From Pseudomonadota bacterium (GTDB lineage: Bacteria > Pseudomonadota > Gammaproteobacteria > UBA1113): a stretch of DNA of 6,390 nt. The position numbers were made by a program, and so were the translations under genes. Where the stretch lies: the NCBI GenBank assembly GCA_021782065.1, contig JAJXVQ010000066.1, positions 1 through 6,390 on the forward strand. Reading direction: 5' to 3'. A model generated the notes under the pieces. The model saw nothing but the letters and a program-made list of their open reading frames with translations. It made no database searches and was not told where the DNA came from. Shown piece by piece: positions 1 through 6,390 of the stretch. Within the stretch, counting starts at the first letter, position 1. The number at the start of each line of letters is the position of its first letter.

Positions 1-18
1 CAAACGAATGGAATTTTT

Positions 19-1932
19 ATGCGAAAAATTATATTAACTTTATCTATTCTTTTCGCCTGTCTGGTGCTGTTTTTCCTTGTTATGACCTTAGCCTTACGTG
101 ATTGGTTGAACCCCAATACCTTAATTGCGCCCTTAAGTAAACAGATCCAGAAAAAAACCGGCTTAGTGCTGCATATCAATGGTAAACCCAGTTGGCAACT
201 ATTTCCTACAGCCCATATTACCTTCAGGCAACTGGTTTTAAAAGCTACTGCACCGAAAGATACTACCAACGTCGAGATTCAATCTTTAAACGTCCGCCTG
301 TCGCTGTGGCCACTTATTACTCAGAAAAAACTCGTGATCGAGAATGTCACTTTAGACGGCCTAGACTTAACGCTGCAAGCAAATAGCTTACAAACACTAC
401 GGCAAAACCCTACTCTGCCCGCTACTGCGGCAAACACGACTGTGATCAGTATATCTACCAATAACACGAAAAAATCTATAGGCTTTGCTATTAAAAGCAT
501 TACGCTGAGCCATGCAACACTACATGGTATATTAGAAAATGTACGTCCAGGCGCAGTCTTATATGTAGATCGCTTTACTGTAAAAAATGTAGGTTCCAGT
601 TCCGGTGTAAAGACCCTCCCTATAGAAATGGAGGCTAGAATAGTCGATCAGAGCAACACCTTGCCCATATCGCTGAATAGCGATGTGACGTTAGATGCCA
701 GCAAACAAAGCCTCAGCACCGATAATTTACAAGCGCGCATCAATACCTTAGACATACAAGGGCATCTGAGCGCTCAAAAGATATCGTCTGCGCTGCAATG
801 GCAAGGTAAATTGACTTTAGACGATAAAAATGCCGCTGATACGTTGCATTTGTTGACCAGCGCCAATAGCTCTCCTATAGAAACGCTGCATGGCGAATTT
901 ACCTTAACAGCAAATCAAAAAGCCATTGATTTATCGGCACTCAGCTTAAAATTAAACAACGATACTATAACCGGCTCGGCGACTTATGATATTAAACAAC
1001 ATCATGTAAATTCCGTGCTGAATGCCGATACGGTGCACTGGCCTGCAATGAACTTATCTACGGCTGCAGATAATACTGTTCAGAGTAGCGACACAACGTC
1101 ATCATTGCAAGCAGTTACTCCCGCAGCACCCCAAAATAGAGGGTCTTCTTTCAGTTTAGACAGTCAATTACACATTCAGCATCTGCTGTATAACAATCTA
1201 TCCTTTGATAATATCAGCGGCCAGTTACATTATGCTGATCAAACCATCACCCTAGATCCTATTACAGTTACCGTGTTACAAGGCCTGTATCAAGGTAAGA
1301 TCGCTTTGACTACAGACAACACATCAAAACTAGCGCTAGCAGGAATGCTGTCTCATTTAGATTTGGCTGCATTACAACAATATTTAGGTGCCAAACCTTC
1401 TGTTACAGGCTTATTAGATGTTAAAGGCGCTCTTAACAGCCAAGGTCAAAGCAAGCAACAGCGCGTCGCCAATTTAAATGGCAATATTGCTATGATCATT
1501 AACCAAGGCAGCTGGACCAAGCTGAATATGAGCAACATTTTAGGACTGCTTAATCTAGTTTCTAACAAACCTGCCATCCCTCCAAGCGATGGTTTTAGTT
1601 CTATTAGTGGCAACTTTGCCATTCGCAATGGCATTGCTAACAACCCTAACTTAAAATTAATCTCGCCGTTGCTAACGGCTAAGGGAAATGGCACCGTAAA
1701 TTTAGTGACGCAAACCCTGGACTATAACGCCATGCTGCACATCGATTCCAGTGTGTTGCAACAAGTTAATGGTTTATCACAATGGCTGAAAGAAGATATA
1801 CCCGTGTCCATCAAAGGTCCGTGGGGAGATCCACAGATCGCATTAGATCAAGGCGCTTTGATCAAAACTAAAGTGGAAGGATCATTGAACGATGCTTTGA
1901 AAAAGGTGCGGGGATTGATTCGGTTTCAATAA
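19..1932 (+). CDS. asmA: AsmA family protein (inner-membrane-anchored envelope protein)
   Basis: 637-residue protein, close to the roughly 617 residues of E. coli AsmA. Residues 4-26 form one hydrophobic helix after a short basic start (MRK), a typical uncleaved inner-membrane anchor with the rest in the periplasm. The stretch at about 35-75, with IAPLSKQIQKKTGL and a following WQLFPTAHI, matches the N-terminal AsmA pattern; beta-rich repeats follow. Residues 345-377 are a Ser/Thr/Ala/Gln-rich, probably flexible linker. The C-terminal AsmA domain (about 380-610) shows VTGLLDVKG, ANLNGNIAMIINQG and IPVSIKGPWGDPQI. Family knowledge: AsmA-like proteins affect outer-membrane composition and are now viewed as groove-shaped lipid-transfer proteins; the cargo here is unknown. 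The ATG at 19 is chosen because a weak GGAA (10-13) precedes it and it places the basic residues directly before the helix; the frame is open to the left edge, so an earlier start cannot be excluded. mutY follows after 2 nt. Confidence 0.9.
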   Translation: MRKIILTLSILFACLVLFFLVMTLALRDWLNPNTLIAPLSKQIQKKTGLVLHINGKPSWQLFPTAHITFRQLVLKATAPKDTTNVEIQSLNVRLSLWPLITQKKLVIENVTLDGLDLTLQANSLQTLRQNPTLPATAANTTVISISTNNTKKSIGFAIKSITLSHATLHGILENVRPGAVLYVDRFTVKNVGSSSGVKTLPIEMEARIVDQSNTLPISLNSDVTLDASKQSLSTDNLQARINTLDIQGHLSAQKISSALQWQGKLTLDDKNAADTLHLLTSANSSPIETLHGEFTLTANQKAIDLSALSLKLNNDTITGSATYDIKQHHVNSVLNADTVHWPAMNLSTAADNTVQSSDTTSSLQAVTPAAPQNRGSSFSLDSQLHIQHLLYNNLSFDNISGQLHYADQTITLDPITVTVLQGLYQGKIALTTDNTSKLALAGMLSHLDLAALQQYLGAKPSVTGLLDVKGALNSQGQSKQQRVANLNGNIAMIINQGSWTKLNMSNILGLLNLVSNKPAIPPSDGFSSISGNFAIRNGIANNPNLKLISPLLTAKGNGTVNLVTQTLDYNAMLHIDSSVLQQVNGLSQWLKEDIPVSIKGPWGDPQIALDQGALIKTKVEGSLNDALKKVRGLIRFQ

Positions 1933-1934
1933 TC

Positions 1935-2984
1935 ATGGCCAAAACTTTTGCCTCTAAGTTATTACATTGGTTTGATCAATTTGGACGCCATGATTTGCCT
2001 TGGCAAAAGCAAAAAACGGCTTATCGCGTATGGTTGTCTGAAATCATGTTGCAGCAAACACAAGTTAAAACCGTCATTGATTATTTTCACCGCTTTGTAA
2101 ACCGTTTCCCGAATGTTAAATCATTAGCCACAGCAAATAGCGACGAAGTATTACAATTATGGGCGGGCTTAGGCTATTATGCGCGCGCTCGTAATTTGCA
2201 TCGCGCGGCACAAATTCTTCATGCGCAACATAACGGTCGTTTCCCGCGGACGGTAGAAGCATTACAACAATTACCGGGCATAGGACGTTCTACTGCGGGT
2301 GCCATCCTAGCCATTGCCTTTGGCGATAGAGGTGTTATTTTAGATGGCAATGTTAAACGTGTTCTAAGCAGGGTATATGCTATAGAAGGGTCACCACTGG
2401 ATAAAAATGTCATTGATAACTTATGGGCAATCGCCGAAAAATTAACGCCAGAAGAGCGCGTCGGCGATTATACTCAAGCCATTATGGACTTGGGAGCAAC
2501 ATTATGTACGCGACAACAACCGCGTTGTATTGATTGCCCGCTGCACTCTTTATGTGAGGCTTATCGGTTAAACCGTGTTAGAGATTTCCCCGCTAAAAAA
2601 GCAAAAAAAGAAAAGCCTGCGCGTGATGTGCATTTAATCTTACTGGAAAATAATTTACAACAAATTTTATTGCTGAAAAGGCCCAATAGTGGTATTTGGG
2701 GCGGATTATGGTGTTTACCCGAAGTGCTTGAAAAAGAAGAGATACTAACCTGGTGCGCACAACAGAATATAAAAAATTGGTCCTTGCAACCCAGTTTAGA
2801 ACCTATTAAACACGTGTTAACACATTTTAATTTGCAGATACACATACATCCTGTAAAATGCGTTGTTGGTAAACCACGCGCAAATCATGCTACACTAGGC
2901 ACTTGGACTGCGTTGCCTGCGTTAACATCACTGGGCTTCCCCGCTCCCATCCAAAAATTATTCAAGAGGTATTATCATGACTAG
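1935..2984 (+). CDS. mutY: A/G-specific adenine DNA glycosylase MutY
   Basis: 349 residues, full length for MutY (E. coli 350). It removes adenine mispaired with 8-oxoguanine or G, preventing G:C to T:A mutations in the GO repair system. Seen in order: WLSEIMLQQTQV with the catalytic Glu36; GLGYYARARNL (78-88) with the intercalating Tyr; helix-hairpin-helix LPGIGRSTAGAI (113-124); VILDGNVKRVL with catalytic Asp137; and the [4Fe-4S] loop with Cys191, Cys198, Cys201 and Cys207 in the expected C-x6-C-x2-C-x5-C spacing. The C-terminal NUDIX-like 8-oxoG recognition domain runs from about 230, with GGLWCLPE at 256-263 and KHVLTHF at 292-298. The ATG at 1935 is the only sensible start: no standard start codon lies just upstream in frame, and the next Met is beyond Glu36. 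No good Shine-Dalgarno precedes it, so translation is probably coupled to asmA, which ends 2 nt earlier. The last 8 nt overlap yggX. Confidence 0.97.
   Translation: MAKTFASKLLHWFDQFGRHDLPWQKQKTAYRVWLSEIMLQQTQVKTVIDYFHRFVNRFPNVKSLATANSDEVLQLWAGLGYYARARNLHRAAQILHAQHNGRFPRTVEALQQLPGIGRSTAGAILAIAFGDRGVILDGNVKRVLSRVYAIEGSPLDKNVIDNLWAIAEKLTPEERVGDYTQAIMDLGATLCTRQQPRCIDCPLHSLCEAYRLNRVRDFPAKKAKKEKPARDVHLILLENNLQQILLLKRPNSGIWGGLWCLPEVLEKEEILTWCAQQNIKNWSLQPSLEPIKHVLTHFNLQIHIHPVKCVVGKPRANHATLGTWTALPALTSLGFPAPIQKLFKRYYHD
2964..2969 (+). promoter_or_regulatory. Shine-Dalgarno site of yggX inside the end of mutY
   Basis: AAGAGG lies 7 nt before the yggX ATG at 2977. It is the clearest ribosome-binding site in the window and stands in contrast to the poor sites before asmA and mutY. 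It supports the ATG at 2977 and suggests yggX can be initiated efficiently by itself, even though it sits at the end of a compact operon. Confidence 0.75.
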
Positions 2985-3210
2985 AACCGTACACTGCATT
3001 AAATTAGGCACTACGGCTGAGGGTTTGGCCTTGCCACCTTTTCCCGGTCCTTTGGGCCAACGTATTTTTAATGAAGTTTCAAAAACCGCTTGGCAGCAAT
3101 GGTTAGGCCATCAAACTATCTTGATCAATGAGTATAAACTTAATCTATTAGAACCAGAAGCAAAGAAATTGTTAGAAACAGAAATGAAACGGTTTTTGTT
3201 TGCGGAATAA
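2977..3210 (+). CDS. yggX: YggX-family probable Fe(2+)-trafficking / oxidative-protection protein
   Basis: 77 residues. The N-terminal MTRTVHC with Cys7, then FPGPLGQRIFNEVSK, AW-QW, ILINEYKLN and EMKRFLF match E. coli YggX (91 residues) along its whole folded core. Family knowledge: in enteric bacteria YggX supports resistance to superoxide and protects labile Fe-S clusters; a direct role as an iron carrier is proposed rather than settled. It is a small cytosolic protein. The start is fixed by a strong Shine-Dalgarno (2964-2969) and by the conserved M-(S/T)-R-T beginning. It overlaps the end of mutY by 8 nt, and this pairing is conserved in many gammaproteobacteria, fitting the dependence of MutY on an Fe-S cluster. 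Odd point: the protein stops right after FLFAE and lacks the roughly 14-residue tail present in E. coli; the stop codon directly touches the stop codon of yaiI. Confidence 0.95.
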   Translation: MTRTVHCIKLGTTAEGLALPPFPGPLGQRIFNEVSKTAWQQWLGHQTILINEYKLNLLEPEAKKLLETEMKRFLFAE

Positions 3211-3657
3211 TTATTTATTTTTCGCCAAATACCGATCCAATGCATTGGCAAACTCGCGTAAATGTGCGGAATTAATCTTTGCGGGCCCGCCCGTTAAAAC
3301 ACCGCTAGAGCGCAATTCATCCATTAAGTCTCTACTGGCAAGTCTATTGCTGATATTGGTTTTAGTATACATCTCCCCGCGCGGATTCAGCGCCGCGGCA
3401 TTTTTGGCAACGATTAAGCTTGCTAATGGAATATCGGCGGTGATGACCAAATCACCGACCTCGACTATCGTGGCAATATAATTATCGGCCACATCAAAAC
3501 CACTGGCCACCTGCACCGTGCGTATCAGTGGATGTCTGCGCACCATCAAGGGCTGATTGGCGACTAATATAAGCTCACAATCACAACGTATGGCTGCTTT
3601 ATATAAGATTTCCTTTACTGTGTTAGGACAAGCATCGGCGTCTACATAAATTTTCAT
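3211..3657 (-). CDS. yaiI: YaiI/YqxD family protein (DUF188, UPF0178)
   Basis: 148 residues from the chosen start, against 152 for E. coli YaiI. The family signatures are all present: VDADACPN (5-12), SGFDVADN (52-59), GDLVITADIPLA (68-79), ALNPRGE (89-95) and LTGGP (121-125). The conserved acidic residues (Asp6, Asp8, Asp69, Asp75) recall PIN-like metal-dependent nucleases, to which I believe this family is distantly related; no activity or physiological role is established to my knowledge. A longer reading from TTG 3687 or ATG 3681 adds MLMRECGWDR, which overlaps purL and has no counterpart in the family, whereas the ATG at 3657 gives the conserved MKIYVDAD beginning. That ATG comes one base after the purL stop, so the gene is very probably co-transcribed and translationally coupled with purL. 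Confidence 0.93.
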   Translation of the reverse strand: MKIYVDADACPNTVKEILYKAAIRCDCELILVANQPLMVRRHPLIRTVQVASGFDVADNYIATIVEVGDLVITADIPLASLIVAKNAAALNPRGEMYTKTNISNRLASRDLMDELRSSGVLTGGPAKINSAHLREFANALDRYLAKNK

Positions 3658-3658
3658 T

Positions 3659-6390
3659 CTATCCCAACCACACTCTCGCATTAACAAATAACCGTTGCCA
3701 TGGCGTGTATTCGGTCCATTCGGGTGCGCGCCACGAACATTGCCACGCGCGATAACAACGCTCCGGATGCGGCATCATGATCAACACTCGACCATCGCTA
3801 GAACTAAAGGCCGTAGCGCCATCCGCACTGCCATTCGGGTTGAATGGATAGCGCGTCGTGGCATCGCCTTGGTGATCTAAATAACGCAAAGCCGTTAAGG
3901 CTTTATTTTTTAAAGTTGCATCGGGCCATTGCGCTAAACCCTCGCCATGTGACACCACTATAGGTAAACGTGAACCCACCATATCTTTTAATAAAATAGC
4001 GGGACTATTGGTGATTTCAACCATCACCACGCGCGCTTCAAACTGCTGCGATTGATTGGTCACAAACCGTGGAAAGCCCTCAGCCCCAGGAATAATATCG
4101 TATAATTGCGACAACATCTGGCAACCATTACATACGCCTAGTGTCAGAGTATCCGGGCGATTGAAAAAACGGCTGAAAGTTTCTTTTAGTGTTTCATTCA
4201 TTAAAATAGCTTCGCTCCAGCCGCGCCCAGCGCCTAAAACATCGCCAAAGGAAAAACCGCCGCAAATGGCTAATACTTTAAAGTCGTCTAAGCGTATACG
4301 TTGGTTAAGAATATCCGACATATGCACATCGACGGCACTAAAGCCTGCTTGCATAAACGCTGCCGCCATTTCTACCTGACCATTCACACCTACTTCGCGC
4401 AAAATGGCCACCTTAGGGTGAACCCCAAAGCCTAAATAAGGCGCTAGAACGTTTTCTTTGAATTCAAAACTAGGGGAACTGTATAATCCTGGATCATGTA
4501 ACAAAGCGATACGCGAAAACTCTTCTTTGGCACACACTGGATTGTCACGCAGTGATTGCATACGGAAACTCACTTCACTCCACGTACTTTGCCAAGCGGC
4601 CCTATGCTCTTCTAATATCTTGTTACCCTTATGATAGAATGAAATAACCTCGTTAATAGCCAATTCGCCAATCACATGACTGCAATGATCTAATCCATGG
4701 TGTGCTAACTGTTCTAACACGACAGGTAAATGTGTTTTTTCCACTTGAATGACGGCGCCCAATTCTTCTGCAAATAAGCTTGCAATGGGATCACCACCCA
4801 AAGCATCTAGCTGAATCGTTAGCCCCGTATGCGCGGCAAAAGCCATTTCCAATAAAGTGATAAATAATCCGCCGTCGGAACGATCGTGATAAGCTAATAT
4901 TTGACTATCTTGATTCAGCTTTTGAATCACATTAAAAAACTGTTTTAATAATGCCGGTGAATCCACATCTGGCGTTTGTCCTTTGCCTGCTTCGTTATAC
5001 ACTTCACTTAAAATAGAACCGCCTAAACGATGCTGGCCTTGCCCCAAATCGATCAAGATTAACACGGAATCGTCATAGGTAATTTGTAATTGTGGCGTTA
5101 AGCTTAAACGCACATCGCTCACGGGGGCAAAGGCAGAAATAACCAGCGTCAGCGGCGAGACCACCTGCTGCTTGACCCCATCTTGCTGCCACTGTGTTTG
5201 CATAGATAATGAATCTTTGCCTACTGGAATGGTCAGATCTAAACTTACGCACAGCTCTGTGGCTACTGCTTTTGCTGTATCCCATAAGGCCATATCCTGC
5301 TCTTCTATACCGCAAGCGGCCATCCAATTCGCGGATAATTTCACATCGCTTAACTTGTCTATAGCAGCGGCAGCGATATTAGTAATCGCTTCCCCCACGG
5401 CCAAACGACCCGAAGCCACTGGATTGATAACCGCGACTGGACTGCGTTCGCCTATGGCCATGGCTTCGCCACTATGCTGATAAAATCCAGAAACACTGAC
5501 TGCCACATCGGCTACTGGGACCTGCCAGGGACCCACCATTTGATCGCGATAGGTTAAACCGCCTACACTGCGATCACCTATAGTGATCAAGAAACTTTTG
5601 TTCGCAACGGTGGGATGTTTTAAGACTTTAAGGCAAGCTTCTTCTAGATTAATATGACTGTGTTTAAATGATGTGGTTTTTTGACTGAGCCGATTCACCT
5701 GACGGCTAAATGGCATTTTTGTGTCTAATAAAAATTTCAAATCCATATCGACTATATTTTTTTTGTGCTGACGGTCATAAACAACTAATTGCGGCGTTTC
5801 AGTAACCATACCGACCACCGCAAAAGCACATTGCTCCCGTGCCGCTATTTTTGAAAATTCAGTTAGTCTGTCTGCGGTCAACACTAAAACATAACGCTCT
5901 TGTGCTTCGTTACACCATAATTCTAATGGTGATAAGCTGAGATCAGCATTCGGTATATCGCGCAATTCAATAACAGCACCGCGTTTGTGATCGTACACCA
6001 ATTCTGGAATAGCATTCGATAGTCCACCTGCACCCACATCGTGTATGCTGAGTATAGGGTTATTATGTCCCAAAGCCCAACAGCTATTAATGACTTCTTG
6101 TGCCCTACGCTGCATCTCTGCATTAGCACGCTGTACCGAAGCATAATCTAAAGCATTGTTCTCATCTGCCGAAACCTGTGACGACAAAGCGCCACCGCCT
6201 AAACCAATGCGCAACGCCGGTCCACCTAAAACGATAATCAATGCATCTACCGGCAAATGTTCCTTAATAAATTGCGACGCCCGTATGCTCCCCAAACCTC
6301 CGGCTAACATCACTGGTTTATGATATCCCCAATGTGTATCCGCAGCGTGCTGTTCAAAGCTACGAAAATAACCGCAGGTATTGGGTCTGC
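3659..6390 (-). CDS. purL: Phosphoribosylformylglycinamidine synthase PurL (5' end cut by window edge)
   Basis: PurL makes formylglycinamidine ribonucleotide from FGAR, glutamine and ATP, the fourth step of de novo purine synthesis. About 909 residues are visible of an expected ~1295; the missing ~385 are the N-terminal part. The frame stays open to 6390 and reads RPNTCGYF near the edge, then GYHKPVMLAGG, so the GTG at 6313 is internal. Conserved synthetase motifs in order: GLGGGALSS, DVGAGGLSN (6014-6040), PLELWCNEAQERYVL, IGDRSVGGL, DQMVGPWQVPVAD, AIGERSPVA, KLSANWMA, PVGKDSLSM and YHDRSDGGL. A fused class I glutamine amidotransferase domain begins near PKVAILREVG (about 4420); its triad is complete: nucleophile Cys in GVCNGCQ (codon 4130-4132), and His (3767-3769) and Glu (3761-3763) in MMPHPER. 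This is the large single-chain type of proteobacteria, not the split PurL/PurQ/PurS form. No frameshift or stop is seen. The promoter lies outside the window; yaiI follows after 1 nt. Confidence 0.98.
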   Translation of the reverse strand, partial: RPNTCGYFRSFEQHAADTHWGYHKPVMLAGGLGSIRASQFIKEHLPVDALIIVLGGPALRIGLGGGALSSQVSADENNALDYASVQRANAEMQRRAQEVINSCWALGHNNPILSIHDVGAGGLSNAIPELVYDHKRGAVIELRDIPNADLSLSPLELWCNEAQERYVLVLTADRLTEFSKIAAREQCAFAVVGMVTETPQLVVYDRQHKKNIVDMDLKFLLDTKMPFSRQVNRLSQKTTSFKHSHINLEEACLKVLKHPTVANKSFLITIGDRSVGGLTYRDQMVGPWQVPVADVAVSVSGFYQHSGEAMAIGERSPVAVINPVASGRLAVGEAITNIAAAAIDKLSDVKLSANWMAACGIEEQDMALWDTAKAVATELCVSLDLTIPVGKDSLSMQTQWQQDGVKQQVVSPLTLVISAFAPVSDVRLSLTPQLQITYDDSVLILIDLGQGQHRLGGSILSEVYNEAGKGQTPDVDSPALLKQFFNVIQKLNQDSQILAYHDRSDGGLFITLLEMAFAAHTGLTIQLDALGGDPIASLFAEELGAVIQVEKTHLPVVLEQLAHHGLDHCSHVIGELAINEVISFYHKGNKILEEHRAAWQSTWSEVSFRMQSLRDNPVCAKEEFSRIALLHDPGLYSSPSFEFKENVLAPYLGFGVHPKVAILREVGVNGQVEMAAAFMQAGFSAVDVHMSDILNQRIRLDDFKVLAICGGFSFGDVLGAGRGWSEAILMNETLKETFSRFFNRPDTLTLGVCNGCQMLSQLYDIIPGAEGFPRFVTNQSQQFEARVVMVEITNSPAILLKDMVGSRLPIVVSHGEGLAQWPDATLKNKALTALRYLDHQGDATTRYPFNPNGSADGATAFSSSDGRVLIMMPHPERCYRAWQCSWRAPEWTEYTPWQRLFVNARVWLG
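3662..3665 (-). promoter_or_regulatory. Probable ribosome-binding site of yaiI within the last purL codons
   Basis: On the minus strand GGGA ends 4 nt before the ATG at 3657 and is formed by the last sense codons and stop of purL. The spacing is short, so re-initiation by ribosomes finishing purL is likely to matter more than independent loading. It supports the start at 3657 over those at 3681 and 3687. Confidence 0.45.

Noticed and set aside
1369..2272. ATTACAACAA occurring in both asmA (about 1370) and mutY (about 2262)
   Set aside because: Both copies encode Leu-Gln-Gln in unrelated contexts; this looks like shared codon preference, not a functional repeat.
3202..3225. Possible weak hairpin with GCG/CGC ends spanning the convergent junction
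   Set aside because: Only about 6 pairs including a G-T, with a large AT loop and no following T-run; not enough to call a terminator.
3237..3248. Perfect 12-bp palindrome CCAATGCATTGG near the 3' end of yaiI
   Set aside because: It is coding sequence with no loop, no T-run and no second copy noticed; a single palindrome of this size can arise by chance.
3281..3290. GC-rich palindrome GCGGGCCCGC as a terminator
   Set aside because: A loop-free palindrome is a poor hairpin and neither strand has a T-run after it; it encodes the conserved TGGP region of YaiI.
3658..3687. Longer yaiI N-terminus from TTG 3687 or ATG 3681
   Set aside because: It overlaps the end of purL, adds residues not found in the family, and the conserved MKIYVDAD beginning is at 3657.
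4056..4379. 107-residue plus-strand open frame opposite purL
   Set aside because: It lies fully within the conserved glutaminase domain of purL, has a basic low-meaning composition and no recognisable motif; it is a shadow frame. The same holds for the frames at 3200-3481, 3695-3880 and 5172-5480.
6311..6313. Apparent start of the purL reading frame at GTG 6313 (an 884-residue protein)
   Set aside because: The frame stays open to the right edge and the upstream residues (RPNTCGYF, then WGYHKP) match PurL, so this is an internal Val codon.

Overview
This window looks like a stretch of core chromosome from a gammaproteobacterium. The support is the gene order asmA-mutY-yggX, which recalls the arrangement I remember in Pseudomonas (mutY-yggX is also kept in E. 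coli), the single long PurL type with a fused glutaminase domain, and close similarity of all products to E. coli relatives. Moderate GC, AT-rich codon choice and very tight packing would fit a Legionellales/Coxiellaceae-like lineage, but that placement is only a guess. No phage, insertion sequence, CRISPR, tRNA or rRNA signal was seen.

Layout. Plus strand, 19-3210: an AsmA-family membrane-anchored envelope protein, the adenine DNA glycosylase MutY, and the small iron-trafficking/oxidative-protection protein YggX. They are separated by +2 nt and -8 nt, so they read as one operon. Minus strand, 6390-3211: the C-terminal ~70% of purL (FGAM synthetase; its 5' end lies beyond the right edge), followed after one nucleotide by yaiI, a DUF188/UPF0178 protein. 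The two operons converge, and the stop codons of yggX (3208-3210) and yaiI (3211-3213) abut with no base between them. There is no gene-free stretch over 300 bases; essentially every base from 19 onward is coding.

How the genes relate. MutY carries an iron-sulfur cluster and removes adenine mispaired with 8-oxoguanine; YggX is linked in enteric bacteria to iron handling and protection of Fe-S proteins from oxidation, so their pairing makes sense as an oxidative-damage module. AsmA affects the outer envelope and is probably a positional partner only. PurL serves de novo purine synthesis; the role of YaiI is unknown.

I found no convincing new system. The points worth a second look are small: a YggX lacking the usual C-terminal tail exactly at the convergent junction, the zero-gap junction itself with no visible terminator, the one-base purL-yaiI junction, and a substitution in the MutY 8-oxoG-recognition loop.
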